A stretch of DNA of 64,000 nt from Micromonospora echinospora (GTDB taxonomy: Bacteria > Actinomycetota > Actinomycetes > Mycobacteriales > Micromonosporaceae), in the NCBI RefSeq assembly GCF_900091495.1, contig NZ_LT607413.1, positions 2,790,001 through 2,854,000 on the forward strand, given 5' to 3'. The notes under the pieces are model-generated. The model did no database searches, was not told the DNA's origin, and saw only the letters and a program-made list of their open reading frames with translations. Position numbers and translations under genes: made by a program. Positions 24,460-34,296 of the stretch are shown one piece after another. The first letter of the stretch is position 1, and each line of letters opens with the position of its first letter.

Positions 24460-26861
24460 ACCCCGGCGGCGCGGACGGCGGCGTAGGCGTCGACCAGGCC
24501 GGCCCCGGCGACGTTGGCGGTACCACCGCACGTCGAGGTCGCCTCCCCGCCCGGTGGGGGCGACGCCTCGACCGGGGTGGCGGTCTCCCGCAGGATGCGC
24601 CGGGTGCCGTCCACGTCGCCGACGAGGGCCGGATTGGCCGACCACATCAGCGCGACCACCCCGGCGACCTGCGGGGTCGCCATCGACGTGCCGTCCAGGA
24701 CGGAGTATCCGCCCCCGGGCATCGCCGAGCGCACCCCGGCACCGGGCGCGACCAGGTCCGGCTTGGCCACCCCGGGCACCGGCCCCCGGCTGGAGAACTC
24801 GGTGACCCGGCGGGACCGGTCCACCGCGCCGACGGTCAACACGTCCGCGTACGGAGCCGGCGGGTCGTCGATCGAGGCGCAGTACGGGCCGGTGTTGCCG
24901 GCAGCGGCCACCACGAACACCCCGGCCGCGTCGAAGGCGGCGGTCGCCGGCCGCAGCACCTGGGGGTCGCAGCCCTCGATCGTCGGACAGCCCCACGAGT
25001 TGGTCAGCACGTGCGGGGCCCGTTCGGGCCGACCGTCGGTGAACGGGTCACCACCGGGCGGGAAGGGGGCCAGCATGAACTGGAGGCAGTCCAGGTAGTG
25101 CGCCGGGTTGCCGAGGTTGCGGTCGAGGTTCACGCAGCCGGTCCAGTTCGCGCCGGGCGCGACCCCGATGCCGTCCCGCCCCACCGCGCTGCCCATCGTG
25201 TGGGTGCCGTGTCCGCTCCTGTCGCGCGGGGACCGGCTGCCCTCCCACGGGTCGTACCAGGAGTCGTCGCCGCCCCGGAACCCGGCCGCCAGTGTCGGGT
25301 GGCCGGCGTCCACGCCGGAGTCCGAGCTGCCCACGGTGATCCCGGAGCCGTCCACGTCCAGCTCCGACCAGACCCGGTCCGCCCCGATCATGCGGATGTT
25401 CCACTCGGGACCGGTGGGTCCGGCGGCGTCGCCCCGGCTGGTGCCGGCGGGGGCGGGCAGTGGACGCAACCGCTGGCTCACCAGCACCCGGTCCACCTCC
25501 GGTCGGCTCGACAGCCAGGCCCGCACCGCTGGGCCGCCGTCCACCTCAATCGCGTTGACCAGGTAGTACGGGGTGTGCGCAAGCCGCAGCCGGTCCAGTT
25601 CCCGGCGCAGGTCGGCCTGGGTACGGTCGGCGGTGTCGACCAACCGGCGGTAGACCTCGCGGACCCGGGCGTCCCGTCCGGCCGCCCCCGGGGTGGCCGG
25701 GACGTCCCGTAGGTCGGCCTGCTGCCGCAGCACCACCAGCAGGCGCTCGCCGTGCAGCCCCGGCTGGCCCGGTACGGCGTACACCAGGGTGCCCGCCACC
25801 AGCAGGACGGCCACGGCCGCCGTGGCGAACCGTCGCCCCGGCACGCGGCGCGGCAGCAGCACGCCGTACCCGACGGAGAGCACGAGCGCGACGGCCAGAC
25901 CGACCCCGGCGGTGACCATCACCCAGAACGGCACGTCCCGGGTGGTGCTCAGCAGCAGGGTGACCTCCTCCGGGTCGGTGAAGGCCAGCGGACCGAACAC
26001 GCCCAGCCCGACCAGCCAGCGCACCGGGGCGCGACCGGTCGGCCGTCCGCCCGTATCGGTGGGCGCCTGGAGCGCGCCGAGCAGGAACCCGACCGGCGGC
26101 AGGGTCAGCAGCATGGCGAGCTGCGCACCGGAGTGGCCGGTGCCGGCGGCGAGCAGCAGCAACGTCACCCCGGCCACCGAGCCGCCGCCCAGCACCAGCA
26201 GCGCCGGACGGGTGGGCCGGCCGGCCCCGAATCGGGCCCAGAAGCCGACGTCGAGCAGGACCCCGGCGACGACACCGACCGCCGTGGCGGCGAGCGCGGC
26301 GAGCACCGTCTCCAGCAGCCCGCCGAGTGCGCCCAGCCAGAGCCAGGGCAGCAGCAGGACCAGCCCGGCGGCGACCGCGAGCGGGGTGACCCCGGCGGTG
26401 CCGTCCCGCCCGACCGAACCGGCGGTGGTGTCGGCGCGCAGCAGGCGGGCGGCGATCACGGCGGTCAGCGCGGCGACCAGGGCGAGCGCGGCGAGGTACG
26501 CCTCGTGGTGCACGGCCGGGATCATCCGGAGCAGCCCGAGCACACCGAGCGCCACCGCCCCGGCTAGCCAGGCCCTACCGGTGGCGCGGACCGCCCCGGA
26601 GCGCGGCAGCAGGGCCAGCAGCAGCGCGGGCACCCCGACCGCGACGACGGTGACCAGGGAGACCACCGGCCAGATCCAGACCGGCTGGTGGAGCCCGCTG
26701 GCGAGCAGTATCTGCTCGGCAATCCAGCCGACGAGCTGGGGCAGCAGGACCGCCGCGACCGTCCAGCAACCGACCAGGACGGCCGCGACCACCGGCAGCG
26801 GCCCGGGCGGCGGCACCGTCGACGGCGGGAGGGGAGGTGCGGGCGGATACACGGGCTGCAT
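24456..26861 (-). CDS. Membrane-integrated subtilisin-family serine protease (S8)
   Basis: The protein has 801 residues. The first ~375 form about ten membrane helices (for example LPVVAAVLVGCWTVAAVLLP and WLAGAVALGVLGLLRMIPAV). After a propeptide-like region (~380-490) comes the S8 domain with catalytic Asp in SDSGVD near 515, His in SGHGTHTMG near 552, oxyanion Asn in NSWGCP and Ser in DGTSMATPQVAGV near 725. The catalytic domain is probably outside the cell and fixed to the membrane by the N-terminal block. ATG 26861 has TACCGT on the minus strand with a 6-nt gap. The substrate is unknown. Confidence 0.87.
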   Translation of the reverse strand: MQPVYPPAPPLPPSTVPPPGPLPVVAAVLVGCWTVAAVLLPQLVGWIAEQILLASGLHQPVWIWPVVSLVTVVAVGVPALLLALLPRSGAVRATGRAWLAGAVALGVLGLLRMIPAVHHEAYLAALALVAALTAVIAARLLRADTTAGSVGRDGTAGVTPLAVAAGLVLLLPWLWLGALGGLLETVLAALAATAVGVVAGVLLDVGFWARFGAGRPTRPALLVLGGGSVAGVTLLLLAAGTGHSGAQLAMLLTLPPVGFLLGALQAPTDTGGRPTGRAPVRWLVGLGVFGPLAFTDPEEVTLLLSTTRDVPFWVMVTAGVGLAVALVLSVGYGVLLPRRVPGRRFATAAVAVLLVAGTLVYAVPGQPGLHGERLLVVLRQQADLRDVPATPGAAGRDARVREVYRRLVDTADRTQADLRRELDRLRLAHTPYYLVNAIEVDGGPAVRAWLSSRPEVDRVLVSQRLRPLPAPAGTSRGDAAGPTGPEWNIRMIGADRVWSELDVDGSGITVGSSDSGVDAGHPTLAAGFRGGDDSWYDPWEGSRSPRDRSGHGTHTMGSAVGRDGIGVAPGANWTGCVNLDRNLGNPAHYLDCLQFMLAPFPPGGDPFTDGRPERAPHVLTNSWGCPTIEGCDPQVLRPATAAFDAAGVFVVAAAGNTGPYCASIDDPPAPYADVLTVGAVDRSRRVTEFSSRGPVPGVAKPDLVAPGAGVRSAMPGGGYSVLDGTSMATPQVAGVVALMWSANPALVGDVDGTRRILRETATPVEASPPPGGEATSTCGGTANVAGAGLVDAYAAVRAAGV

Positions 26862-26926
26862 GCCCGTACGGTACGCAGACGGGTTCGGGGTGTGCCGTCG
26901 ACCGCCGGTCCCGATACCGTGAACGG

Positions 26927-28756
26927 GTGCGTGACCCCAACATCTCCCGTACCGTCGCCGGTCAGCTCTCGCCCGTCCGGCGGGCCGCCGACCTGCGCCG
27001 CCTCCGCGCCGAGCGGTTCGACGTCCTGGTCATCGGAGGTGGGGTGACGGGTGCGGGCGCCGCCCTGGACGCCGCGTCCCGGGGCCTCAAGGTGGCCCTG
27101 GTCGAGGCGCGGGACTTCGCCGCCGGCACGTCCAGCCGCTCCAGCAAGCTGATCCACGGTGGCCTGCGCTACCTGGAGCAGCTGGAGTTCGGCCTGGTGC
27201 ACGAGGCGCTCACCGAGCGGGGGCTGCTCGCCACCCGGCTCGCGCCGCACCTGGTCCGTCCGGTGCCGATCCTGGTGCCGCTGCCGGACGGCGGTGGGGT
27301 GCGCGACCTGCCGGCCCGCGTCTGGCGGCGGGCCTACTACGGCACCGGCGTGGCCGCGTACGACGCCTTCGCCGGCCTCTTCGGCGGCGGCCGGGGCATG
27401 CCGCTGCACCGGCACCTGAGCCGCGAGGGCACCCGGCGGGCCTTCCCGAGCCTGCGGGCCGACCAGGTGGCCGGCGCGATCCGCTACTTCGACGGGCAGG
27501 TGGACGACGCCCGGCTGGTGGTCACCCTGGCCCGCACCGCGGCGAGCCTCGGCGCGACGATGGTGACCAGCGCCCGCGCCGTCGGCCTGATCCGGCAGGC
27601 CCGGGAGGTGACCGGGGTACGCGTCCGCGACCTGGAGGCGCCCCCCGGCTCACCGGACGCCGAGTTCGAGGTGCACGCGCGTACGGTCATCGCCGCCACC
27701 GGCGTGTGGAGCGACGACATGTCCCGGATGCTCAACGACGTGGGCCTCCGCCCCGGTCTGCGGGTCCGCGCCTCCAAGGGGGTGCACCTCGTGGTGCCCC
27801 GCTCGGCGATCACCGGCGAGACCGGGTTGATCCTGCGGACGCCGACCTCGGTGCTCTTCGTCATCCCGTGGGGCGGGCACTGGATCATCGGCACCACCGA
27901 CACGGACTGGCGGCTGGACCGTTCGCATCCGGCCGCCTCCGCGCGGGACATCGACTACCTGCTGCAACAGGTCAACACGGTGCTGGACAAGCCGTTGACC
28001 ACCGACGACATCGAGGGCGTCTACGCCGGGCTGCGCCCGCTGCTCTCCGGCGAGGCGGACTCCACCTCCAAGCTCTCCCGTGAGCACGCGGTGTTCGAGC
28101 CGATGCTGGGGCTGCTCCTGGTGGCCGGCGGGAAGTACACGACGTACCGGGTGATGGCCGGTGACGTGGTCGACCGGGCCGCCCGCCGGCTCGGCAACGT
28201 CCGCCCGTCCCGCACCGCCGACCTGCCGCTGCTCGGCGCGGACGGGTACGCGGCGATGTGGCGGGACCGGGCCGACCTGGCCCGCCGGCACGGGGTGCCG
28301 GTCGGCGTGGTGGAGCACCTGCTGGAACGGTACGGCAGCCTCACCCTGGACCTGCTCGCCCTGATCGCGGCGGATCCGCTGCTCGCCGCCCCGCTCGCCG
28401 GTGCCCCCGAGTACCTGGCCGCCGAGGTCACCTACGCGGCGCAGGCGGAGGGCGCCCTGCACCTGGAGGACGTGCTCACCCGTCGCACCCGGATCTCTTT
28501 CGAGACCACCCACCGGGGGCTGGAGTCGGCGGAGCACACGGCCGAGCTGATGGGCGCGGTGCTCGGCTGGGACGCGGACGTGCGGGCCCGCGAGGTCGCG
28601 CACTACCGGGCCCGGGTGGAGGCGGAACGGCAGTCGCAGCGGATGCCGGACGACGCCACCGCCGACGCGGCCCGGCTCGGCGCGCCCGACGTCCGGGGCT
28701 TCGCCGCCGACCGGGGCACGGACAGCGACCTGAGCGGGCTGCCCGCCCCGTACTGA
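26927..28756 (+). CDS. glpD: FAD-dependent glycerol-3-phosphate dehydrogenase
   Basis: The enzyme has 609 residues. The FAD-binding Rossmann motif GGGVTGAGAALDAASRG lies near 36-55. It is followed by the GlpD signatures SSRSSKLIHGGLRYLEQ and VLFVIPWGGHWIIGTTDTDW, and near 390 GLRPLLSG. The C-terminal DAO domain contains TRRTRISFETTHRG. It oxidises glycerol-3-phosphate to dihydroxyacetone phosphate at the membrane and feeds quinones. GTG 26927 has TACCGT at 26915-26920 with a 6-nt gap, a likely leaderless start facing the divergent subtilase promoter. Confidence 0.95.
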   Translation: MRDPNISRTVAGQLSPVRRAADLRRLRAERFDVLVIGGGVTGAGAALDAASRGLKVALVEARDFAAGTSSRSSKLIHGGLRYLEQLEFGLVHEALTERGLLATRLAPHLVRPVPILVPLPDGGGVRDLPARVWRRAYYGTGVAAYDAFAGLFGGGRGMPLHRHLSREGTRRAFPSLRADQVAGAIRYFDGQVDDARLVVTLARTAASLGATMVTSARAVGLIRQAREVTGVRVRDLEAPPGSPDAEFEVHARTVIAATGVWSDDMSRMLNDVGLRPGLRVRASKGVHLVVPRSAITGETGLILRTPTSVLFVIPWGGHWIIGTTDTDWRLDRSHPAASARDIDYLLQQVNTVLDKPLTTDDIEGVYAGLRPLLSGEADSTSKLSREHAVFEPMLGLLLVAGGKYTTYRVMAGDVVDRAARRLGNVRPSRTADLPLLGADGYAAMWRDRADLARRHGVPVGVVEHLLERYGSLTLDLLALIAADPLLAAPLAGAPEYLAAEVTYAAQAEGALHLEDVLTRRTRISFETTHRGLESAEHTAELMGAVLGWDADVRAREVAHYRARVEAERQSQRMPDDATADAARLGAPDVRGFAADRGTDSDLSGLPAPY

Positions 28757-28775
28757 CCACCGCCCCCTCCGGCGG

Positions 28776-30176
28776 TCAGAACACCTTGCCGGGGTTGAAC
28801 AGGCCGTCCGGGTCGAGCGCCGCCTTGATCGCGTGGTGCACCCGGACGCCGACCGGGCCGATCTCGCGGGCCAGCCAGTCCCGCTTGAGCAGGCCCACCC
28901 CGTGCTCGCCGGTGCAGGTGCCACCCAGCTCCAGGCCGAGCCGCATGATCTCGTCGAAGGCCCGGCGGCCCTGCTCCAGGCTGGCCGGGTCGGCCCGGTC
29001 GACCACGATGATGGGGTGCATGTTGCCGTCCCCGGCGTGTCCCACCACGCCGATCGGCACGTCACACCCGGCGGCGATCCGGGCCACCCCGTCGAGCAGC
29101 GCGGCGAGCGCGCCACGTGGCACCGCCACGTCGTCGAGGATCAGCCCGCCGTTGCCCGCCGGGTACGACCGGGCGGCGAACGCCTCCATCGCCGGGTAGG
29201 CCAGCCGCCGGGCCTGGAGCAGCGCCGCCGCCTCCACGGCGTCCGTGGCGGCGTACACCTCGGACGCGCCGGCCGCCTCGCAGACCTTCTCCAGCCGGGC
29301 CAGGTCCTCGGCGGCCCGGGGACCGGTGTCGGCCGCCGCGAGCAGCAGCGCCTCGGCGTCGGTGCGCAACCCCATCGGCTGGTACGCCTCGATCGCCTGA
29401 AGGTGGGTCCGGTCGAGCAGTTCCAGCAGGCTCGGGCTCAGGCCCTGCGCGGCGATCCCGGCGACCGCCGTGCCCGCGTCGGCGGTGGAGTCGAAGACCG
29501 CGACCAGGGTCAGCGACTCCTCCGGGGCGGGCCGTAGCGCCAGGGTCACCTCGGTGATGATCCCGAGCGTGCCCTCCGAGCCGACGAAGAGGCGGGTCAG
29601 GTCGTAACCGGCGACGCCCTTGGCCGTCCGCCGCCCGGTGCGCAGCACCTCGCCGGAGGCGAGCACCACCTCCAGGCCGAGTACGTACTCCGTGGTCACG
29701 CCGTACTTGACGCAGCACATGCCGCCGGCGTTGGTGGCCACGTTGCCGCCGATGGTGGACGACTCCCAGGAACCCGGGTCGGGCGGGTAGTAGAGCCCCT
29801 GCCGACGGACCGCGCCGGCCAGGGTGGCGTTGACCACCCCGGGCTGCACCACGGCGATCCGGCTGACCGGGTCGATCTCCAGGATGGCGTCCATGGCCGA
29901 GGTGGTCACCACCACCGCGCCGTCGACCGCGTTGGCCGCGCCGGCCAGCCCGGTCCGCGCGCCCTGCGGCACCACCGGTACGCCGTGCCGCGCCGCCGCG
30001 CGTACCACCGCGACCACTCCGGCGGTGTCCCGTGGGCGGACCACGACCAGGGGCATGCCGGCGTCGCAGAGGTCGGCCTCGTCCCGCTGGTGCATCCGCA
30101 GCAGGTCCGGGTCGGTCAGCACGGCGGCCTCACCGAGCGCGGCGCGCAGTTCGTCGAGGAGGGGGGTGGCGGACAT
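28776..30176 (-). CDS. FAD-linked oxidase, glycolate oxidase GlcD-like
   Basis: The protein has 466 residues. The FAD-binding_4 domain includes PLVVVRPRDTAGVVAVVRAA, VPVVPQGARTGLAGAANAVDG and SSTIGGNVATNAGGMCCVKYG. The C-terminal FAD-oxidase domain ends GEHGVGLLKRDWLA and ALDPDGLFNPGKVF. It is probably a D-2-hydroxyacid (glycolate or lactate) dehydrogenase. No iron-sulfur GlcF or GlcE partner lies next to it. ATG 30176 has TACCCT with a 7-nt gap on the minus strand. It converges on glpD with a 19-bp gap. Confidence 0.9.
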   Translation of the reverse strand: MSATPLLDELRAALGEAAVLTDPDLLRMHQRDEADLCDAGMPLVVVRPRDTAGVVAVVRAAARHGVPVVPQGARTGLAGAANAVDGAVVVTTSAMDAILEIDPVSRIAVVQPGVVNATLAGAVRRQGLYYPPDPGSWESSTIGGNVATNAGGMCCVKYGVTTEYVLGLEVVLASGEVLRTGRRTAKGVAGYDLTRLFVGSEGTLGIITEVTLALRPAPEESLTLVAVFDSTADAGTAVAGIAAQGLSPSLLELLDRTHLQAIEAYQPMGLRTDAEALLLAAADTGPRAAEDLARLEKVCEAAGASEVYAATDAVEAAALLQARRLAYPAMEAFAARSYPAGNGGLILDDVAVPRGALAALLDGVARIAAGCDVPIGVVGHAGDGNMHPIIVVDRADPASLEQGRRAFDEIMRLGLELGGTCTGEHGVGLLKRDWLAREIGPVGVRVHHAIKAALDPDGLFNPGKVF

Positions 30177-30373
30177 GCAGGAGAGGGTAGCGGCGCCCCC
30201 GCCCGGTGACCACAGGGTGCCGGCCTCCATCGCAGGTGGCAGCCGCTGTCAGGCCGGGCGACGACTACCGGGTCGGGTGGGTGCCGTCCGGCCCGGGGCT
30301 CGCCCGACGGGGAGGTAGCGCCTCCGACTCCGGGGCTCACTTCACGGGCCGTGGCGCGGCGAACTCCGGCGGC

Positions 30374-31006
30374 TCAGCCGACGGATCGCAGTGCGGCCAG
30401 CTCGCGGGCCAGGTTCGCCCGTGCCGGGGCCTCCCACCGCGCGGCGGGCGCGGGGAGGCGGAACAGCGCCGGCAGGGCGAGCAGCCCGGCCAGCACCCGG
30501 GCCCGACCGGCCCGGAACGCCGGCTCGGGCACGTGCGCGTACTCCCGGCGGACGCGGGCGGCATAGTCGTCGTACCGCTGCGGGTCGGAACCGAGGACGG
30601 CCAGGTCGGCGTCGCAGAGCAGGGCCCCGTCGCGGTCGTCGGCGGCGACCGCGTGGCCGGCGGTGAGCAGTACCAGCCGGCGGACCTCGGTCGCCGCCCC
30701 GGCGGGGATCCCCAACGTGGTGAGCAGGGTGCCGGCCAGCGCCGCACTGTCCCGCTCGTTGGCGTCCCCGGTGGCACGCGGATCGTAGACCGCGTCGTGG
30801 CACCAGGCGGCGAGCCGCACCAGATCGGGCCGGTCGGCGTGCCCGGCGTACGCGTCGACCACGTCCAGCACGGCGGTCAGGTGCGCGACGGTGTGGTAGT
30901 GCCGTTGCGGCTCGTGCCAGCGGGTGAGCAGCGCCTCCCCGGCCCGGGCCAGCGCCCCCGTGTCCGGGGCGCCCGCCGCGCGGGCCGCCGCCCGCCACCG
31001 TCGCAT
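30374..31006 (-). CDS. HD-superfamily metal-dependent hydrolase (COG4339-like)
   Basis: The protein has 210 residues from ATG 31006, which has GGAG 7 nt upstream. GTG 31018 is a possible alternative. Metal-binding residues are in HYHTVAHL, LAAWCHDAVYDP (HD pair), TAGHAV and LLCDADLAVLGS. The family is predicted phosphohydrolases of small nucleotides or phosphates; the substrate is not established. The ~140 bp to the divergent gene at 31151 contain no other feature I can name. Confidence 0.85.
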   Translation of the reverse strand: MRRWRAAARAAGAPDTGALARAGEALLTRWHEPQRHYHTVAHLTAVLDVVDAYAGHADRPDLVRLAAWCHDAVYDPRATGDANERDSAALAGTLLTTLGIPAGAATEVRRLVLLTAGHAVAADDRDGALLCDADLAVLGSDPQRYDDYAARVRREYAHVPEPAFRAGRARVLAGLLALPALFRLPAPAARWEAPARANLARELAALRSVG

Positions 31007-31150
31007 CAGCGTCTCCACGGTCGCAGTCTGCCCTACGCCGTTCTCTGGTGCCGACCGCTGATTGCCGGGCGTGGTTGCCGGACGCGCCGGCAACGGGCGA
31101 TGGGGAAGGGAGGGCAGGATTCACCCGCCCCGGCGCGGGTAGTCCCGCCC

Positions 31151-32416
31151 ATGGCCGTTGCCCGTAACCGTCGCCGTGCGCTGTGGCACCGTTCCGAGCG
31201 GCTGCGGGACGGACTGGTCGACGTCGACACCGCCCGGATCGCCGGGGCGATGTCCGAGTTGCGGCACCGGGGCCGGGCCACCCTGAGCGACCGGCTGCAC
31301 CGGCTGCGCAGCGTGATGACGCTCGCGTTGCAGGCCGGGCTGGCGGCGGCGCTCGCCTGGCTGGCCGCGCACGAACTGCTCGGCAACCCGGAGCCGGTCT
31401 TCGCGCCGATCTCGGCGGTCGGCACCCTGGCCGCCTCGGTGGGGCAGCGGCTGCGCCGGACGGTCGAGCTGATCGTCGGGGTGGCCATCGGGGTGTTCAT
31501 CGGTGACGTGCTCATCTACTTCCTCGGCACCGGGCCCTGGCAACTCGCCCTCGTGGTGATCCTCGCCATCGTCATCTCGACCTTCCTCGGTGGCAGCGCT
31601 TCGGTGGTCATCCAGGCGGCGGCGACGGCCGTGCTGATCGCCACGCTCAGCCCGTCCACCGAGGACCTGGAGATCCCCCGGTTCGTGGACGCCTTCGTCG
31701 GTGGCGGCATCGCGCTGCTGGTGACGGCGGTGCTGCTCCCGCTCAACCCGCTCCGCGTGATCAACCGGGCCGCCCGTCCGGCCCTGGACCTGCTCGCCGG
31801 CCAGCTTGACCGGGCGTCCCAGGGGATCCGGGACCGGGACCGGGACCTGTGCCAGCGGTCACTGGAACGGCTCCGGGCGAACCAGGAGGAGCTGACCGCG
31901 TTCACCGAGGCGATCGAGGGGGCGAAGGAGACCATCACCATCTCCCCGGCCCGCTGGCACCGGCGCGACGAGCTGCACCACTACGCCGAGGCCGCCGGGC
32001 CGATCGACCGGGCGATGCGCAACAGCGGCACGCTGATCCGGCGGGCGGTGACCATGATCGAGGACGGGGAACCGGTGCCCGACCCGCTGCCCGACGCGGT
32101 CGGTCACCTCGCCGAGTCGGTGCGGCTGCTCCGGCACGAGTTCGCCGTCGGGGCGGAACCGCAGGACAGCCGGGAGCGTTCCCTGCGCGCGGTCAGCGAG
32201 GCCGGCCGGGCGTACACACAGGGAGTCGGCTTCTCCGGCAGCGTGGTGGTGGCGCAGGTGCGTACCACCGCCAGCGACCTGATGGTCGCCTCCGGCCTGG
32301 ATCAGGAGGAAGCCAACCGGCTGGTCCGGGAAGCCTTCGGTGAGGAGGAGAGCCCCACCCCACCCGCCGAGCAGCACGCCCCGCCCCGGCACACCTCACC
32401 CCCGCCGCTGCCCTGA
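31151..32416 (+). CDS. FUSC-like / aromatic acid exporter family membrane protein
   Basis: The protein has 421 residues. A cytoplasmic N-terminus (~60 residues) leads into six membrane helices (for example LQAGLAAALAWLAAHELLG, FAPISAVGTLAASVGQRLRR and VELIVGVAIGVFIGDVLIYFLG). A long helical cytoplasmic region follows at ~200-370, and then a Pro/Glu-rich tail. This is the FUSC/ArAE layout, typically involved in efflux of aromatic compounds or envelope-linked transport. ATG 31151 is chosen over upstream in-frame codons because the protein pattern begins there. Confidence 0.85.
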   Translation: MAVARNRRRALWHRSERLRDGLVDVDTARIAGAMSELRHRGRATLSDRLHRLRSVMTLALQAGLAAALAWLAAHELLGNPEPVFAPISAVGTLAASVGQRLRRTVELIVGVAIGVFIGDVLIYFLGTGPWQLALVVILAIVISTFLGGSASVVIQAAATAVLIATLSPSTEDLEIPRFVDAFVGGGIALLVTAVLLPLNPLRVINRAARPALDLLAGQLDRASQGIRDRDRDLCQRSLERLRANQEELTAFTEAIEGAKETITISPARWHRRDELHHYAEAAGPIDRAMRNSGTLIRRAVTMIEDGEPVPDPLPDAVGHLAESVRLLRHEFAVGAEPQDSRERSLRAVSEAGRAYTQGVGFSGSVVVAQVRTTASDLMVASGLDQEEANRLVREAFGEEESPTPPAEQHAPPRHTSPPPLP

Positions 32417-32501
32417 CCACCCGTGCCCGCCCCCCGGGGTCGCGCATCACCCGTACCGAATGCGCCCGGCCGGTCCGGTGGCGGGTGGCTACGCTGACCG
32501 C

Positions 32502-33953
32502 ATGGCCGACACCCCGTCCGGCGGAGCCACCCCGACTGCTCCGCCGCCGCCGAGCCCCGCCCTCTCCCCGTTGGGCGGGCCGCCCGGCGCGCCGCCGCCG
32601 TACCGTCGTCGGAGCTGGTGGCGGTACGTGGTCCTGGCCGGCGCGATCCTGCTCATCGCCGCCTGCGCGATCTTCATGCTCTTCACGCTCGGCGAGAGCC
32701 TGGGGGCGGAGGCGCTGCTGATCGGCCTGGTCGCCGCGATCCTGCCGGTCCCGGTGCTGGTGACCTGTTTCCTCTGGCTCGACCGGTACGAACCGGAACC
32801 CCTGAAGTACCTGATCTTCTGCTTCGCCTGGGGAGCGTTCGTCTCCACCGCGGCGTCGCTGACCGTCAACGGGTTCTTCGCCGACCGGTTCGCCGACTGG
32901 GGGCTGCCCGACTCGCTCACCGCCGTGTTCAGCGCTCCCTTCATCGAGGAGTTGACCAAGGCGCTCGGCCCGATCCTGCTGCTGCTGTTCCGGCGGCGGG
33001 AGTGGTCCGGCATCACCGACGGGCTGGTCTACTGCGGGCTCTCGGCGGTCGGCTTCGCGATGGTGGAGAACATCCTCTACCTGGGCGGGCACAGCTACCG
33101 CACCGGCGTCGAGGAGTACGGCCCGGCCACCGGTGCCCAGATGGTGCTGATGACCTTCATCGTCCGGATCCTGATCTTCGGGTTCGCCCACCCGCTGTTC
33201 ACCTCGATGGTCGGGGTGGGGCTGGGTATCGCCGCGCGTACCGCCGACCGCCGAGTGCGGGTGCTCGCCCCGCTCGCCGGGCTGCTGCTGGCGATGATGC
33301 TGCACGGCGCCTGGAACTTCCTGCCGTCGCTGTCCCTGGCCATCGGGCAGCCTCTGGTCGCCCTCTACGGCTACATCGGCGTGATGGTGCCGATCTTCTT
33401 CGGCATGGTCGGCCTGGCGGTCTGGCTGCGGGCCTGGGAAGGGCGACTGACCGAACGCGTCCTGCCCGACTACGTCCGCGCCGGCTGGCTCACCCCGCCG
33501 GAGGTGGCCGCGCTGGGCAGTCTCGGCCGCCGGCACGCGGCCCGGAGCTGGGCCCGCCGGGTCGGGGGCGACCGCGCGGTGAAGGCGATGCGGGGCTACC
33601 AGTTCTCCGCCACCCGGCTGGCGCTGCTCCGCGACGGTATGCGACGGGGCCTGGACACCCGTCCGGCCGACTGGCAGCGGACCCTCGCCGAGGAGCGGCA
33701 CCTGCTGGAGTCGATCAGCGCGTACCGGTCGTTCTTCGTGGGGCGTGATCCGTACGCCCCGGTCGGGATCTGGGACGGGCAGCGCTACCACCTGCGCTTC
33801 CCGGACGGCCAGCAGCGCCCGGTGGACCCGCCGGACGAGCCGGTGGTGCCGATCCCGGTGGTGCTCGCGCCGCCGCCCCCGCCGGCGTACGTCCCTGGTC
33901 TCCCCGGCTGGTACGGCCCGCCTCCGCCCGCCGGCTGGCCGCCCCACCGCTGA
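32502..33953 (+). CDS. PrsW-family intramembrane metalloprotease
   Basis: The protein has 483 residues, with a Pro-rich cytoplasmic start and about eight membrane helices. Family motifs are the paired glutamates in APFIEELTKALGP, SAVGFAMVENILYLG and HGAWNF (metal ligand His). The C-terminal ~130 residues are soluble and end Pro-rich. PrsW proteins cleave membrane anti-sigma factors in Bacillus, but the target here is unknown. TACGCT at 32490-32495 with a 6-nt gap suggests a leaderless start. Confidence 0.9.
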   Translation: MADTPSGGATPTAPPPPSPALSPLGGPPGAPPPYRRRSWWRYVVLAGAILLIAACAIFMLFTLGESLGAEALLIGLVAAILPVPVLVTCFLWLDRYEPEPLKYLIFCFAWGAFVSTAASLTVNGFFADRFADWGLPDSLTAVFSAPFIEELTKALGPILLLLFRRREWSGITDGLVYCGLSAVGFAMVENILYLGGHSYRTGVEEYGPATGAQMVLMTFIVRILIFGFAHPLFTSMVGVGLGIAARTADRRVRVLAPLAGLLLAMMLHGAWNFLPSLSLAIGQPLVALYGYIGVMVPIFFGMVGLAVWLRAWEGRLTERVLPDYVRAGWLTPPEVAALGSLGRRHAARSWARRVGGDRAVKAMRGYQFSATRLALLRDGMRRGLDTRPADWQRTLAEERHLLESISAYRSFFVGRDPYAPVGIWDGQRYHLRFPDGQQRPVDPPDEPVVPIPVVLAPPPPPAYVPGLPGWYGPPPPAGWPPHR

Positions 33954-33995
33954 CCCCCGGCCCGCGACCGACCCGGTCCCGGCGGCCGGGTCGGG

Positions 33996-34163
33996 TCAGG
34001 TCAGCAGGCTGCTCAGGAAGTCGCCCAGACCGGCGGCGATGGCCATCAGCGCGGCTCCGATGGCCTTGAACATCTCGGCCGCCCCCTGGGGCCGGAACGC
34101 CATGAAGTAGATCAGGAAGGCGACGCCTCCCCAGATCAGCAGCTTCTTCAGGAAAACCGGCAT
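33996..34163 (-). CDS. Short single-span membrane protein
   Basis: The 55-residue product starts at ATG 34163 after GGAGGG. A basic start (MPVFLKKLL) leads into a helix IWGGVAFLIYFMAF, then a second hydrophobic amphipathic stretch (AIGAALMAIAAGLGDFLSSLL). Function is unknown. It converges on the PrsW gene 43 bp away. The good ribosome-binding site supports it as real. Confidence 0.65.
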   Translation of the reverse strand: MPVFLKKLLIWGGVAFLIYFMAFRPQGAAEMFKAIGAALMAIAAGLGDFLSSLLT

Positions 34164-34296
34164 CGTCCCTCCCCAGGGCGTGGACGTGCCTGGCTTCCCG
34201 CCGTTCCCAGGTGCAAACGGCACCGACCGGGCAGCGGCCCGGTCGGTGGGGGAGGACGTCGCGCCGGAGGTCGTTACCGGCCGGGGAGGAGCCGGT

